From UBA1952 sp965246765 (GTDB lineage: Bacteria; Bacteroidota; Bacteroidia; Chitinophagales; Chitinophagaceae): a stretch of DNA of 64,000 nt. Numbering within the stretch: the stretch's first letter is position 1; every line of letters starts with the position of its first letter. The notes below the pieces were generated by a model. The model had not been told where the DNA came from and did no database searches. It worked only from the letters and a program-made list of their open reading frames with translations. Positions 51,408 through 59,402 of this stretch are shown piece after piece. Both the position numbers and the translations under genes were made by a program. Location: positions 558,001 through 622,000 of the forward strand of contig CBDFFJ010000004.1 in assembly GCA_965246765.1 (NCBI GenBank). Direction: 5' to 3'.

Positions 51408-52832
51408 ATGAAAAAGAACTTTACTCCGGCCCGGCGCCTGACGCTGTCTATTGTCTTCATGAGCCTGCTTGCGGGCAGCGCGCTTGCACAGCGCAACTGC
51501 GGGCAGTCGCACGTCTTTGCGCAGATGGCGAAGGACAATCCTGCGCAATACCAGCAGATGCGCGAGCAGCATAGAGCTAAGATGGAGGCCTTCGCAGCCG
51601 CAGAAGCCTCCGGCGGAAGCGCTAAAACAGCCGCACAGTATGCCATTCCGGTCGTGTTTCACTTCGTGGTTTCCAGTACTCAATACACCCAGCTTGGCGG
51701 TGATACCGGTATTAAGCGCCGTGTGGCCTCGCAGCTAAAGGTGCTGAACGCCGACTATAACCGCCACAATGCCGACAGCATCCTGATCCCCTCTGCATTT
51801 AAGCCCCGCTACACCAGCGTCGGCATTCAGTACGCCATTGCCAAGGCTACCAATAGTGCCACCATTGCGCCGGGCATTGAGGTAAAGATCGTAACGGGCA
51901 ACCCTGTGTACAACGACAATGATCTGGCTGTAAATGCCAAGCAGAACACTGCAACCGGCCTTGCTGCCTGGGATCAGACGAAGTACCTTAATGTCTGGGT
52001 TGTGCGTATCACGTCTTCGGGCGCGGGTACTGTGCTTGGGGTTTGCACGCCGCCCGCTTTTGTGGGCTACAATGTGGGCGGCCACACCGTTGCAGCCAAC
52101 GAAATCGGTGTGGTGCTGAACTTTGGCGCCGTCGGCTCCCGCGAGTTTACCGGCCAATACTTTATCTCCGGCATTGACAAGGGCCGCACCCTCACGCACG
52201 AGGTAGGCCACTTCTTTGAGCTTTACCACACTTGGGGCGATGACGACAACGCCGATACAGCATCCCACTGCCCGGGCGAGATGTCCGGCTCGCAGCAGGT
52301 TGGCTATGACGACAATGTCAACGATACCCCTCCGCAGGCAAAGCGCACCTATTGCGACTTCCCTAATCACGGCGGCACCAACTGCCCCACCTTTCCCCTT
52401 CTTGACAAGTGCTCCCCGGCGTCTCCCGGCATCATGTACATGAACTACATGGATTATGTGAATGATGCCGCCATGCAGATGTTCACCATTGAGCAGGCCG
52501 CCCGCATGAACAACTACCTGACTACCGAAACCTGGTCGTTGACGCAAAACCCGACCCTTAGCTCGGTAGCAGTGGCGGAGGTGGCGCCGCTTGGACGGGC
52601 TACCCTTTCTCCAAACCCCGCTAACGGCGCTGTGCACATTGCCCTTGATAACGCTGCCGGCTTTAAAGGCGCTACCATCGTAAACCTCATCGGCCAGCCC
52701 ATCGCCAACATCATCCCGCAGAGCGGCGCCCGCGCTTACGACATCAATCTTTCTAATGCACCCCGCGGCATTTATATGGTGCGCTTCAGCTATGAAGGCG
52801 GGAACTTTACCCAAAAGCTGATTCTAGAATAA
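51408..52832 (+). CDS. Secreted M43 family zinc metalloprotease with type IX sorting domain
   Basis: A 474-residue product with a signal peptide (LTLSIVFMSLLAGSALA). A pappalysin-type catalytic domain carries the zinc motif HEVGHFFELYHTWG (HExxHxxxxxH) and the downstream NYMDYVNDAAMQMFT Met-turn. A C-terminal sorting domain (GRATLSPNPANGAVHIAL ... GIYMVRFSYEGGNF) marks export through type IX secretion. It probably degrades extracellular proteins. Its stop overlaps the mqnE start (TAATG). Confidence 0.93.
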   Translation: MKKNFTPARRLTLSIVFMSLLAGSALAQRNCGQSHVFAQMAKDNPAQYQQMREQHRAKMEAFAAAEASGGSAKTAAQYAIPVVFHFVVSSTQYTQLGGDTGIKRRVASQLKVLNADYNRHNADSILIPSAFKPRYTSVGIQYAIAKATNSATIAPGIEVKIVTGNPVYNDNDLAVNAKQNTATGLAAWDQTKYLNVWVVRITSSGAGTVLGVCTPPAFVGYNVGGHTVAANEIGVVLNFGAVGSREFTGQYFISGIDKGRTLTHEVGHFFELYHTWGDDDNADTASHCPGEMSGSQQVGYDDNVNDTPPQAKRTYCDFPNHGGTNCPTFPLLDKCSPASPGIMYMNYMDYVNDAAMQMFTIEQAARMNNYLTTETWSLTQNPTLSSVAVAEVAPLGRATLSPNPANGAVHIALDNAAGFKGATIVNLIGQPIANIIPQSGARAYDINLSNAPRGIYMVRFSYEGGNFTQKLILE

Positions 52833-53959
52833 TGATCCCCGATTTCGGACTGCCAAAGGATACCGCCCTCCGGGCCATTGCAGACAAGATTTATAACAGC
52901 GAGCGCCTTTCTGAAGAGGAAGGCGTTTTGCTTTTTGAGCGCGGCGAGCTTGGCTTTGTAGGCGCCCTGGCCGATCATGTGGCTAAGCGCCTGCATGGCA
53001 GCAAGGTTTACTTCAACCGCAACTTCCACATTGAGCCTACCAATGTCTGCGTCTTTACCTGCAACTTCTGTTCTTACTCGCGCCAGTACAAACACCGCGA
53101 CGAAGGCTGGGAGCTGACGCAGCAGGAGATGCTGGACATCGTGAAGAAGTACGACGGCCAGCCCGTCACCGAGGTACACATCGTAGGCGGCGTGCATCCT
53201 AAAATGAACCTGGAGTTCTTCTGCGAAACCATCCGCAAGATCCGCGCGCACCGGCCCGACCTGCACATCAAAGGCTTTACCGCTGTGGAGCTGGACTATA
53301 TGTTCCGCAAGGCCAAGCTTTCTGTGGAAGACGGCATGATGGCCCTCCGCGATGCCGGCCTCCAAAGCCTGCCCGGCGGCGGCGCCGAGATTTTCCACCC
53401 CGAAGTGCGGGAACAGATCTGTGCCGATAAGGTGGACGGCGCCGGCTGGCTCCACATCCACGAAGTGGCCCACAACCTGGGCATGCACACCAACGCTACC
53501 ATGCTCTACGGCCACATTGAGACCTATGCGCACCGCGTGGATCACATGGCGCGCTTGCGCGATTTGCAGGATAAGACGGGCGGCTTCAACTGCTTCATCC
53601 CCCTCAAATTCCGCAATGGTGACAACGACATGAGCGCCGTGCCCGAAAGCACCATCGTGGAGGACATGCGCCTCTACGCCATCGCGCGGCTGTTCATGGA
53701 CAACTTCCGGAATCTAAAGGCCTACTGGCCCATGCTGGGGCGGCAGAGCGCGCAGCTCAGCCTCTCCTTTGGCGTGAATGACCTGGACGGGACGATTGAC
53801 GACACCACGAAGATCTACAGCATGGCCGGCAGCGAGGAGCAGAGCCCATCCATGAGCACGGAGGACATCTGTGATCTGATTACGGCTGTGGGCAAGACGC
53901 CTGTGGAGCGGGATACGCTCTATAATGAACTTCAAGTCTATGAACAAGTCACTGCTTAG
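52832..53959 (+). CDS. mqnE: Aminofutalosine synthase
   Basis: A radical-SAM enzyme of 375 residues in the futalosine route to menaquinone. It joins SAM's adenosine to 3-(1-carboxyvinyl)oxybenzoate. The cluster Cys73, Cys77 and Cys80 are in NVCVFTCNFCSYSR, preceded by the typical NRNFHIEPT, and VGGVHPKMNLEFFCETIRKI follows. MqnE is favoured over MqnC because of the RNFHIEPTN context. Other mqn genes are not in the window. Its start overlaps the protease stop by one base, probably without functional link. Confidence 0.92.
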   Translation: MIPDFGLPKDTALRAIADKIYNSERLSEEEGVLLFERGELGFVGALADHVAKRLHGSKVYFNRNFHIEPTNVCVFTCNFCSYSRQYKHRDEGWELTQQEMLDIVKKYDGQPVTEVHIVGGVHPKMNLEFFCETIRKIRAHRPDLHIKGFTAVELDYMFRKAKLSVEDGMMALRDAGLQSLPGGGAEIFHPEVREQICADKVDGAGWLHIHEVAHNLGMHTNATMLYGHIETYAHRVDHMARLRDLQDKTGGFNCFIPLKFRNGDNDMSAVPESTIVEDMRLYAIARLFMDNFRNLKAYWPMLGRQSAQLSLSFGVNDLDGTIDDTTKIYSMAGSEEQSPSMSTEDICDLITAVGKTPVERDTLYNELQVYEQVTA

Positions 53960-54422
53960 TCTCCTTGCTGCAATCTGCATTGGCATAGCCGCCTGTAAGC
54001 ACGAAGTGTCGGTGATGCCGCAACCAACGATTGATACGCCGGCGATACAATCCATGCAATACATCGGCCATACAGACCATGTGATTTTGTCTGAAAGGGA
54101 TTCCATCATCGGTCCTCAGCAGTATTATCATGTGTCCAGGAAGGATACTTTTAGCTACGCAGATACCCTGCGCCTGACCCATAAGGTGCTCCTGCCCCAT
54201 AGCATTGACACCTTCTTTTGCAAGACCAGTTTCTTGCAAGACGGCCTGATAAAGCGTGATGACACGAGCTATTTCAAAGAATTTGGGTTTCATTCCCAAT
54301 GCGTTCTGAGTTTTCTGCAATCGCAGCATCGGCTGAACATCACCTACAGCTCCTATGGTGGATCCGGAGGGCCGGGAGGTAATTCCTCTTCAAACACTTA
54401 CTACTTTCAGGCGCCGCTGTAG
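53940..54422 (+). CDS. Small lipoprotein, unknown function
   Basis: A 160-residue lipoprotein (MNKSLLSLLAAICIGIAAC) whose start overlaps the mqnE end by 20 bp in another frame. The mature part is unrecognised, with two Cys residues (FFCKTS, SQCVLSF) and a Gly/Ser-rich end (GGSGGPGGNSSSN). An ATG at 53925 is an alternative. The 42-bp hairpin array begins about 30 bp after its stop. Confidence 0.65.
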   Translation: MNKSLLSLLAAICIGIAACKHEVSVMPQPTIDTPAIQSMQYIGHTDHVILSERDSIIGPQQYYHVSRKDTFSYADTLRLTHKVLLPHSIDTFFCKTSFLQDGLIKRDDTSYFKEFGFHSQCVLSFLQSQHRLNITYSSYGGSGGPGGNSSSNTYYFQAPL

Positions 54423-54452
54423 CATGCAGGCAGCATTCTAAGGCTTCGCATC

Positions 54453-54704
54453 GGATTTTAAATCATTACCTTTCCGGGCAATTACTTAAAATAATTGTTT
54501 TAGTTAATTTCCCATTCAGGAAATTATTTGGTACAAATGTTTCAAATCCTTTCCTGAAATAGGAATGTATTGAAACATAAGCTTTGAGCCGTTTCCATTA
54601 CAGGAAATGATCTCATATAAATGCTATAAAGCCTTTCCCAATGTGGAAATGAGCAAGCGTAGCTGTTTTAAACAATTACCTTAGGAGGAAATGGTTTAAA
54701 ACAA
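54453..54704. repeat. Six-unit, exactly 42-bp-phased hairpin array upstream of an unknown gene
   Basis: The palindrome ATTTCC-N6-GGAAAT (degenerate) occurs six times, starting at 54465, 54507, 54549, 54591, 54633 and 54675: five intervals of exactly 42 bp. Five of the six keep CC-N6-GG strictly; the third has one shifted base. Each unit extends to an imperfect hairpin of about 36-40 nt, and arms differ between units but stay complementary (e.g. TTTTAA/TTAAAA in the first, TTTCAA/TTGAAA in the third, GTTTTAAAC/GTTTAAAAC in the sixth). The last centre is 51 bp before the ATG at 54735. AT-rich, no open frame. This fills the 312-bp gene-free stretch. Confidence 0.85.
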
Positions 54705-54734
54705 ATTGTTTAGTTTGCCGCCAAAAGCTATATT

Positions 54735-55478
54735 ATGCCCGGCATTGAGCATATTCTTGTCAATCCCTTCCTGAGGGTCACACGCGGGTCCGCACGGCTC
54801 ACCGCTGCCCTGGGCACTTATACAGACAATGTATTGGCAGCGCCCGGCCAGCCGGCGGGGGTTGCCGCATTGTATGCGGCGTACCATCCTGTGTGGGCGG
54901 GCTTCAAAGTAGTCCATTATGATGGCAAGTCGGGGCGCGGCGTGCAGGCGGGCCGTGTGCTAGAGCTTTCGCAGGCGTTGCGCACGCTATCTGACCACCA
55001 TATCAAAGAGTGGGCACTGGCTATAGAGATCGCATATCGCAAAGGCACGCCGGACTATGAGGTGCTGCTGCCGCGGGGACGTAAACCATTCCGGAATGGC
55101 AGTAAGTCGGAACGTATTTCGGCAGTAAGCGTGCTGGCGCAAAACCTGGCCGGCCGGCCCGCGCTGGCGGGATTGCTAGCGGAGGTTAGCGCCTTTGCGG
55201 CGCAGCTCAAAGCGCTGGACACGACGGCAGGAGGGACCCTGAATCACGTAAAGCTAAACAGTACGGCGCTAAAGGAGGCGCAACTGGCGCTGTGCCACGC
55301 ACTGTATGCGGTGCTGGGCGGGCTGATCAATATTTACCCTGACAGCCCGGGCAGCGTAGCCGCCTACTTTGATGTGGTTGCGATGCACCGCCACCGCCAC
55401 CGCAAGCCTGCGGCCTATGTGGAAGCGGAGGCCCCTGCAACGGTGGGCATGCTGCAACAGGAAGGGGCTACGGCATAG
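54735..55478 (+). CDS. Unknown protein behind the six-unit hairpin array
   Basis: A 247-residue soluble, largely helical protein without signal or membrane segment. Recognisable blocks are YEVLLPRGRKPFRNGSKSERISAVSVLAQ and LKEAQLALCHALYAVLGGLINIYPDSPGSVAAYFDVV, then a basic His-rich stretch (AMHRHRHRKPAAY). It looks like an unnamed Bacteroidota family. The C-terminal helix followed by YPD resembles that of the protein at 28264, which lies behind an array with the same 42-bp period. Function unknown. Confidence 0.8.
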   Translation: MPGIEHILVNPFLRVTRGSARLTAALGTYTDNVLAAPGQPAGVAALYAAYHPVWAGFKVVHYDGKSGRGVQAGRVLELSQALRTLSDHHIKEWALAIEIAYRKGTPDYEVLLPRGRKPFRNGSKSERISAVSVLAQNLAGRPALAGLLAEVSAFAAQLKALDTTAGGTLNHVKLNSTALKEAQLALCHALYAVLGGLINIYPDSPGSVAAYFDVVAMHRHRHRKPAAYVEAEAPATVGMLQQEGATA

Positions 55479-55522
55479 TTTTTCTCTCGCTGGGAAGAAA
55501 CAAACCCAAAAACCACATTCTT

Positions 55523-55789
55523 ATGGCAACGAACAAAAATCCAAAGCACAGCGAAGGGCCGGTAGCATCCATGATAGAGTCGCAAACGGCGAAGCTTCCG
55601 TCCGACATTTTCCTGTGGAGCGCCCTCGGCTCTATGGCGGTGAGCGCAACACTAAAGATTATGGGCAAGAGCCACACGGCGCTCTTTGTAGGCCAGTGGG
55701 CCGCGCCGTTCCTCCTCCTCGGCCTCTACAACAAGCTCGTGAAGCTGGAAGGCCATGATGGCGAGGACGATGGCGAGGATGACGAGTAA
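55523..55789 (+). CDS. Small membrane protein, 88 residues
   Basis: It has a soluble N-terminus (MATNKNPKHSEGPVASMIES), one or two hydrophobic stretches (FLWSALGSMAVSATLKIMG and LFVGQWAAPFLLLGLYNKLV) and an acidic tail (EGHDGEDDGEDDE). A good terminator follows. I do not recognise a function. The gene is 44 bp after the unknown gene at 54735, so the two may be co-transcribed. Confidence 0.7.
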   Translation: MATNKNPKHSEGPVASMIESQTAKLPSDIFLWSALGSMAVSATLKIMGKSHTALFVGQWAAPFLLLGLYNKLVKLEGHDGEDDGEDDE

Positions 55790-55810
55790 GCATCAAAGCG
55801 TTTTAAAGAA

Positions 55811-55837
55811 AAGGCCCGCGTGATGCGGGCTTTTTGT
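55811..55837 (+). terminator. Intrinsic terminator after the small membrane protein
   Basis: GCCCGC and GCGGGC form a stem with a 5-nt loop, followed by TTTTTGTTT, about 25 bp after the stop. Confidence 0.8.
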
Positions 55838-55850
55838 TTATTTCAGCAAA

Positions 55851-55934
55851 GCGTAGATCCTTTCAGGATGACAAGATTGGGCGAGGAGCACGGGAAATTA
55901 CCACAGCGACTTGTCATCCTGAAAGGATCTACGC
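55851..55934. repeat. 25-bp perfect inverted repeat
   Basis: Arms 55851-55875 and 55910-55934 are exact reverse complements (left arm begins GCGTAGATCCTTTCAGGATG), separated by 34 bp. It is the first of two inverted-repeat elements in the 342-bp gap before the MFS gene. Confidence 0.85.
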
Positions 55935-55941
55935 CCGCCTA

Positions 55942-56106
55942 AGAGGCTGCTTAAAATTTCATCCGGCATATATACTACAGCGACTTTTGTCATCCCGGAA
56001 CGGAAACTTGTAACGAGTAACAGTGCAGGGATGCTGATAAGTTTCCCGTTCCGGGATGACAAAAGATTGGGACATAGCGCTAAAATTGAAAATTTAGACA
56101 GCCTCT
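55942..56106. repeat. Nested inverted-repeat element, about 165 bp
   Basis: The outer arms 55942-55960 and 56088-56106 match in 16 of 19 positions (AGAGGCTG...). The inner arms 55984-56009 and 56039-56065 are complementary over 26 bp with one bulge (CTTTTGTCATCCCGGAACGG...). The two nested pairs make a MITE-like unit. The motif GTCATCC is shared with the neighbouring 25-bp inverted repeat. No open frame is inside. Confidence 0.8.
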
Positions 56107-56131
56107 AAGACACAAGTTGGGCGAGGTGGAG

Positions 56132-57376
56132 CTACTCCACGTAAGCCAGCTCCTTCCCGAAAGTCTCCTTTGTAAAGAAAGCCGCAGTCACCGAGATGCT
56201 CATTACAATAATGCCCGTGATAGCGGCGGCATGCACAAAGCCCTGCGAAGGCATCAGCGACTCGTGCAGCAACGTAATGAGGGGCAGCGAGCCGCGCACC
56301 ATATTGGGAACGGTTGTGGCGGCGGTAGCACGCAGATTAGTCCCAAACTGCTCCGCCGCCATCGTAACGAAGATGGCCCAGAAGCCGGTGCCGAAGCCCA
56401 TGAAGGCGCAGATCCAGTACATGCCCTCCACAGAGCCGCCTTCCTGCATAAAGAAGATGACGAGGCTCATGATGGTGAAGCCGTAGAAGATGAAGAGCGC
56501 CCTCTTGCGGCTCTGCAAGGCCTGGCTCAGCAGGCCAATCAGGATGTCGCCAATGGATATGGCTACGTAGGCAAACATCACCGCGCGGGCAGGATCCACC
56601 TTGCCTTGCAGGTGAAAGGCTTCGCCGAATTCATTGGAGAAAGCAATGAGCCGCCCGATCACGTACCAGGTAGGCAGGCCGATAAGGATGGCGAGGAGAT
56701 ACTTGCGGAAGCGCTTCGCATCCGTGAAGAAAGCCAGGAAGTTGCCGCGCACGACGGCAGTTGCCTCCACCGCTTTGTACATGCCGCTTTCAAAGACAGA
56801 CACGCGCAGCAGCAGGAGCAGGAGGCCCATGCCGCCGCCGATGTAGTAGCAGATGCGCCAGTCAAACTGCTGCTTGACGAAGTAGGCCACGACCGCGCCG
56901 GTGAGCCCGATGCCGGCAACGAATGAAGTGGCAATGCCGCGCCGCTCCTTAGGAATCAGCTCGCTCACGAGCGTGATGCCCGCACCCAGCTCACCTGCAA
57001 GGCCAATGCCCGCAATAAGCCGGCAGATGCTGTACTGCGTCACATTCTGCACGAGGCCATTGGCAATGTTGGCCAGTGAATAAAGCAGGATAGAGCCAAA
57101 CAGCACCGAGAGCCTGCCCTTCTTATCGCCAAGCACGCCCCAGAGAATGCCGCCGATGAGCAGGCCGGTCATCTGGATGTTCAGGATAAAGGTGCCTGTC
57201 TTACTCACCTCGGCGTCCGTCAGCCCAAGCGACTTCAGCGAGGGGATGCGGATCTGGGTGAACAGCAGCAGGTCGTAGATGTCCACGAAGTAGCCGAGGG
57301 CGGCAACGATTACCGGCGCGCTCAGCAGCGAGATATTCCGGACGCGGGCGTCAGATGCTTGATGGAAGTCCGCCAT
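56132..57376 (-). CDS. Major facilitator superfamily transporter
   Basis: A 414-residue inner-membrane protein with about 12 membrane segments. MFS signatures are GGILWGVLGDKKGRLSVLFG (loop 2-3) and RLIAGIGLAGELGAGITLVSELIPKERRGIATSF (helix 5 region), with a second-half counterpart GDILIGLLSQALQSRKRALF. It resembles the metabolite:proton symporter group. The substrate is not readable. It lies 3 bp after the DedA gene on the same strand, so one transcript. Confidence 0.88.
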   Translation of the reverse strand: MADFHQASDARVRNISLLSAPVIVAALGYFVDIYDLLLFTQIRIPSLKSLGLTDAEVSKTGTFILNIQMTGLLIGGILWGVLGDKKGRLSVLFGSILLYSLANIANGLVQNVTQYSICRLIAGIGLAGELGAGITLVSELIPKERRGIATSFVAGIGLTGAVVAYFVKQQFDWRICYYIGGGMGLLLLLLRVSVFESGMYKAVEATAVVRGNFLAFFTDAKRFRKYLLAILIGLPTWYVIGRLIAFSNEFGEAFHLQGKVDPARAVMFAYVAISIGDILIGLLSQALQSRKRALFIFYGFTIMSLVIFFMQEGGSVEGMYWICAFMGFGTGFWAIFVTMAAEQFGTNLRATAATTVPNMVRGSLPLITLLHESLMPSQGFVHAAAITGIIVMSISVTAAFFTKETFGKELAYVE

Positions 57377-57379
57377 TAT

Positions 57380-58063
57380 TTATTTGATAGTCATATCCTC
57401 CGCCACTTCCTGCGCGGGATGTTTCTTGCCGAAGAACATTTTAAAGAGTACCGGAGCGGTGGTAACCAGGATGAGGCCGATAACAATCTTCTCAAAATTC
57501 GCCTTCACCCAGGCATTCTCGCCCAGCAGGTAGCCGGCAGTGGTCATGCTCGCTACCCAGGCGAAAGACCCGATGACATTGTAGAGGAAAAACTTCTTGC
57601 CATCCATCTTCACCACCCCGGCAACAATAGGCGCGAAGGTGCGGACGATGGGCAGGAAGCGCGCGAGGATGATAGCCGTGCCGCCCTTCTTTTCATAGAA
57701 GTCGTGGGCCTGCACAAGGTGTTTCTTCTTAAACAGCCAGGTGTCGCGGCGCTCAAACAGGAGCGGCCCTGTCTTGCGACCAAACCAGAAACCGACAGAG
57801 TTGCCGATAATGCCGGCTATTGATATTAATACAACCCAGTAAAGCAGATTCAACCAGCCCTCGGCAAAGGGAGACGGCTTATTGGCAATGATGAGGCCGG
57901 AAACGAACAGCAGCGAATCTCCCGGCAGGAAAAAGCCGGCAAAGAGGCCTGTCTCGGCAAATATGATGAGCGCTACCAGGTAAAGTCCGCCGTACATCAT
58001 CACCGTATTGGCAAGCCAGTCGGCGTTCATCAGGTGCTTCAGCAGCTCTAAAAAATCATGCAT
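57380..58063 (-). CDS. DedA family membrane protein
   Basis: A 227-residue protein with the DedA pattern: LIIFAETGLFAGFFLPGDSLLFVSG, IIGNSVGFWFGRKTGP, and FYEKKGGTAIILARFLPIVRTFAPIVAGVVKMDGKKFFLYNVIGSFAWV. DedA proteins flip undecaprenyl phosphate or phospholipids across the inner membrane. The conserved acidic and arginine residues (GDSLLF, RFLPIVRTF) are intact. It is first of a two-gene transcript with the MFS gene. Confidence 0.92.
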   Translation of the reverse strand: MHDFLELLKHLMNADWLANTVMMYGGLYLVALIIFAETGLFAGFFLPGDSLLFVSGLIIANKPSPFAEGWLNLLYWVVLISIAGIIGNSVGFWFGRKTGPLLFERRDTWLFKKKHLVQAHDFYEKKGGTAIILARFLPIVRTFAPIVAGVVKMDGKKFFLYNVIGSFAWVASMTTAGYLLGENAWVKANFEKIVIGLILVTTAPVLFKMFFGKKHPAQEVAEDMTIK

Positions 58064-58128
58064 TTGTGCTACAAAACTTGGGCTTGTGAAAGTAAGGCCA
58101 TTCAGAATAAGGGAGGACGGATTCGCTG

Positions 58129-59385
58129 TCAGCCCAGCTCACCTTCCCATTTACTGACGACCATCGTTGCCACACTATTGCCTACCACATTGGTGGCGCT
58201 GCGGCCCATATCCAGAATCGGATCAATGCCGAGGAGCAAGCCTAGCCCGGCTTCGGGAATATGGAATGTTGCGAGTGTGCCGGCGATAACTACGAGTGAA
58301 GCACGCGGCACGCCGGCAATTCCCTTACTGGTCAGCATCAGCACGAGCAGCATTGTAATCTGCGTGCCGAAATCCAGGTGTATGCCGTAGGACTGCGCAA
58401 TGAAGAGCGAGGCGAAGGTCATGTACATCATAGACCCGTCCAGATTAAAGGAATAGCCGAGCGGGAGCACGAATGATACAATGCGGTTCGGGCATCCGGC
58501 GCGCTCCAGTTCCATCATAGTTTTAGGATAAGCGGCCTCGCTACTGGAGGTGGAGAAGGCAAGCAGCAGCGGCTCTTTCAGGCGCACGAGCAGCCGGGGC
58601 ACCCGTTTCCCGGCAAAGAGATAACCGGCGCTGAAAAGAATGCCCCACAAGATGCCGAGGCCCAGATAAAATTCGCCGATAAACAGTGAATAGGATTTGA
58701 GCACGCCAGGTCCCTGTTTTGCGACCACCGCAGCCATAGCGCCGAAAACCGCCAGCGGCGCAGCCTTCATAATGTAGCCCGTGACTTTGAGGATGACGTG
58801 CGCAATCGCATCCAGCGCGCGGATTACCGGTTCGGATTTCTCACCAATAGCTGCCGCGGCAATGCCGAAAAAGATGGAAAAGACAACTACCTGCAGGATT
58901 TCATTCTTCGCCATCGCGTCTATAATGCTGACCGGCACCAGGTGCGAAATGAAATCCTTTACAGACAGCGCAGCCTTAGGAACGCCGGACGTATCGGTGG
59001 GCAGGGGAAGATGCATATACGCGCCGGGCTGAAATACATTTACCAGCAACATGCCCAGCAGGAGGCTCAGCAGCGAGGCTGATATAAACCAAAGCATCGT
59101 CTTGCCGCCAATGCGGCCAACGGATTTCATATCGCCCACCCGCGCCACGCCCACGATAAGCGTAGTGAGCACAAGCGGCGCGACAATCATCTTTATAAGG
59201 CGCAGGAAGATTTCCGGAAGGATGCTCAAGGGTAAAAGCGCCTTATCCAAATCCTCCGGCGTATGGCCGGCAAGGCTTTTGTTGAGCACATAGCCGACAA
59301 TAAGGCCAGCTGACATGGCTGCAAGAATGTAAATAATAAGGCTGCTGCGTTTTGCAGGCGCGTGTGCGTCATGGGTTGCTGCCAT
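58129..59385 (-). CDS. Dicarboxylate/amino acid:cation symporter (DAACS family)
   Basis: A 418-residue GltP/DctA-type transporter for glutamate, aspartate or C4-dicarboxylates. Visible are LRLIKMIVAPLVLTTLIVGVARVGD, the re-entrant loop serines (LAFSTSSSEAAYPKTM), NLDGSMMYMTFASLFIAQ (the NMDGT-type motif as NLDGS), and a last helix ending GRSATNVVGNSVATMVVSKWEGEL. The ATG 59385 begins just after a TATCTTGC element. It is encoded 17 bp from the PLP enzyme gene on the same strand. Confidence 0.93.
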   Translation of the reverse strand: MAATHDAHAPAKRSSLIIYILAAMSAGLIVGYVLNKSLAGHTPEDLDKALLPLSILPEIFLRLIKMIVAPLVLTTLIVGVARVGDMKSVGRIGGKTMLWFISASLLSLLLGMLLVNVFQPGAYMHLPLPTDTSGVPKAALSVKDFISHLVPVSIIDAMAKNEILQVVVFSIFFGIAAAAIGEKSEPVIRALDAIAHVILKVTGYIMKAAPLAVFGAMAAVVAKQGPGVLKSYSLFIGEFYLGLGILWGILFSAGYLFAGKRVPRLLVRLKEPLLLAFSTSSSEAAYPKTMMELERAGCPNRIVSFVLPLGYSFNLDGSMMYMTFASLFIAQSYGIHLDFGTQITMLLVLMLTSKGIAGVPRASLVVIAGTLATFHIPEAGLGLLLGIDPILDMGRSATNVVGNSVATMVVSKWEGELG

Positions 59386-59390
59386 AGGAG

Positions 59391-59398
59391 GCAAGATA
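59391..59398 (-). promoter_or_regulatory. Possible -7 element (TATCTTGC) of the symporter gene
   Basis: TATCTTGC on the minus strand is five bases from the ATG and is a weaker match to TAnnTTTG, in the same position as at other candidate leaderless genes. Confidence 0.25.
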
Positions 59399-59402
59399 GC
59401 CG

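Noticed and set aside
54453..54704. Possible CRISPR array in the 42-bp hairpin units
   Set aside because: Only about 10 positions are conserved per unit, spacers would be partly palindromic, and there are no cas genes.
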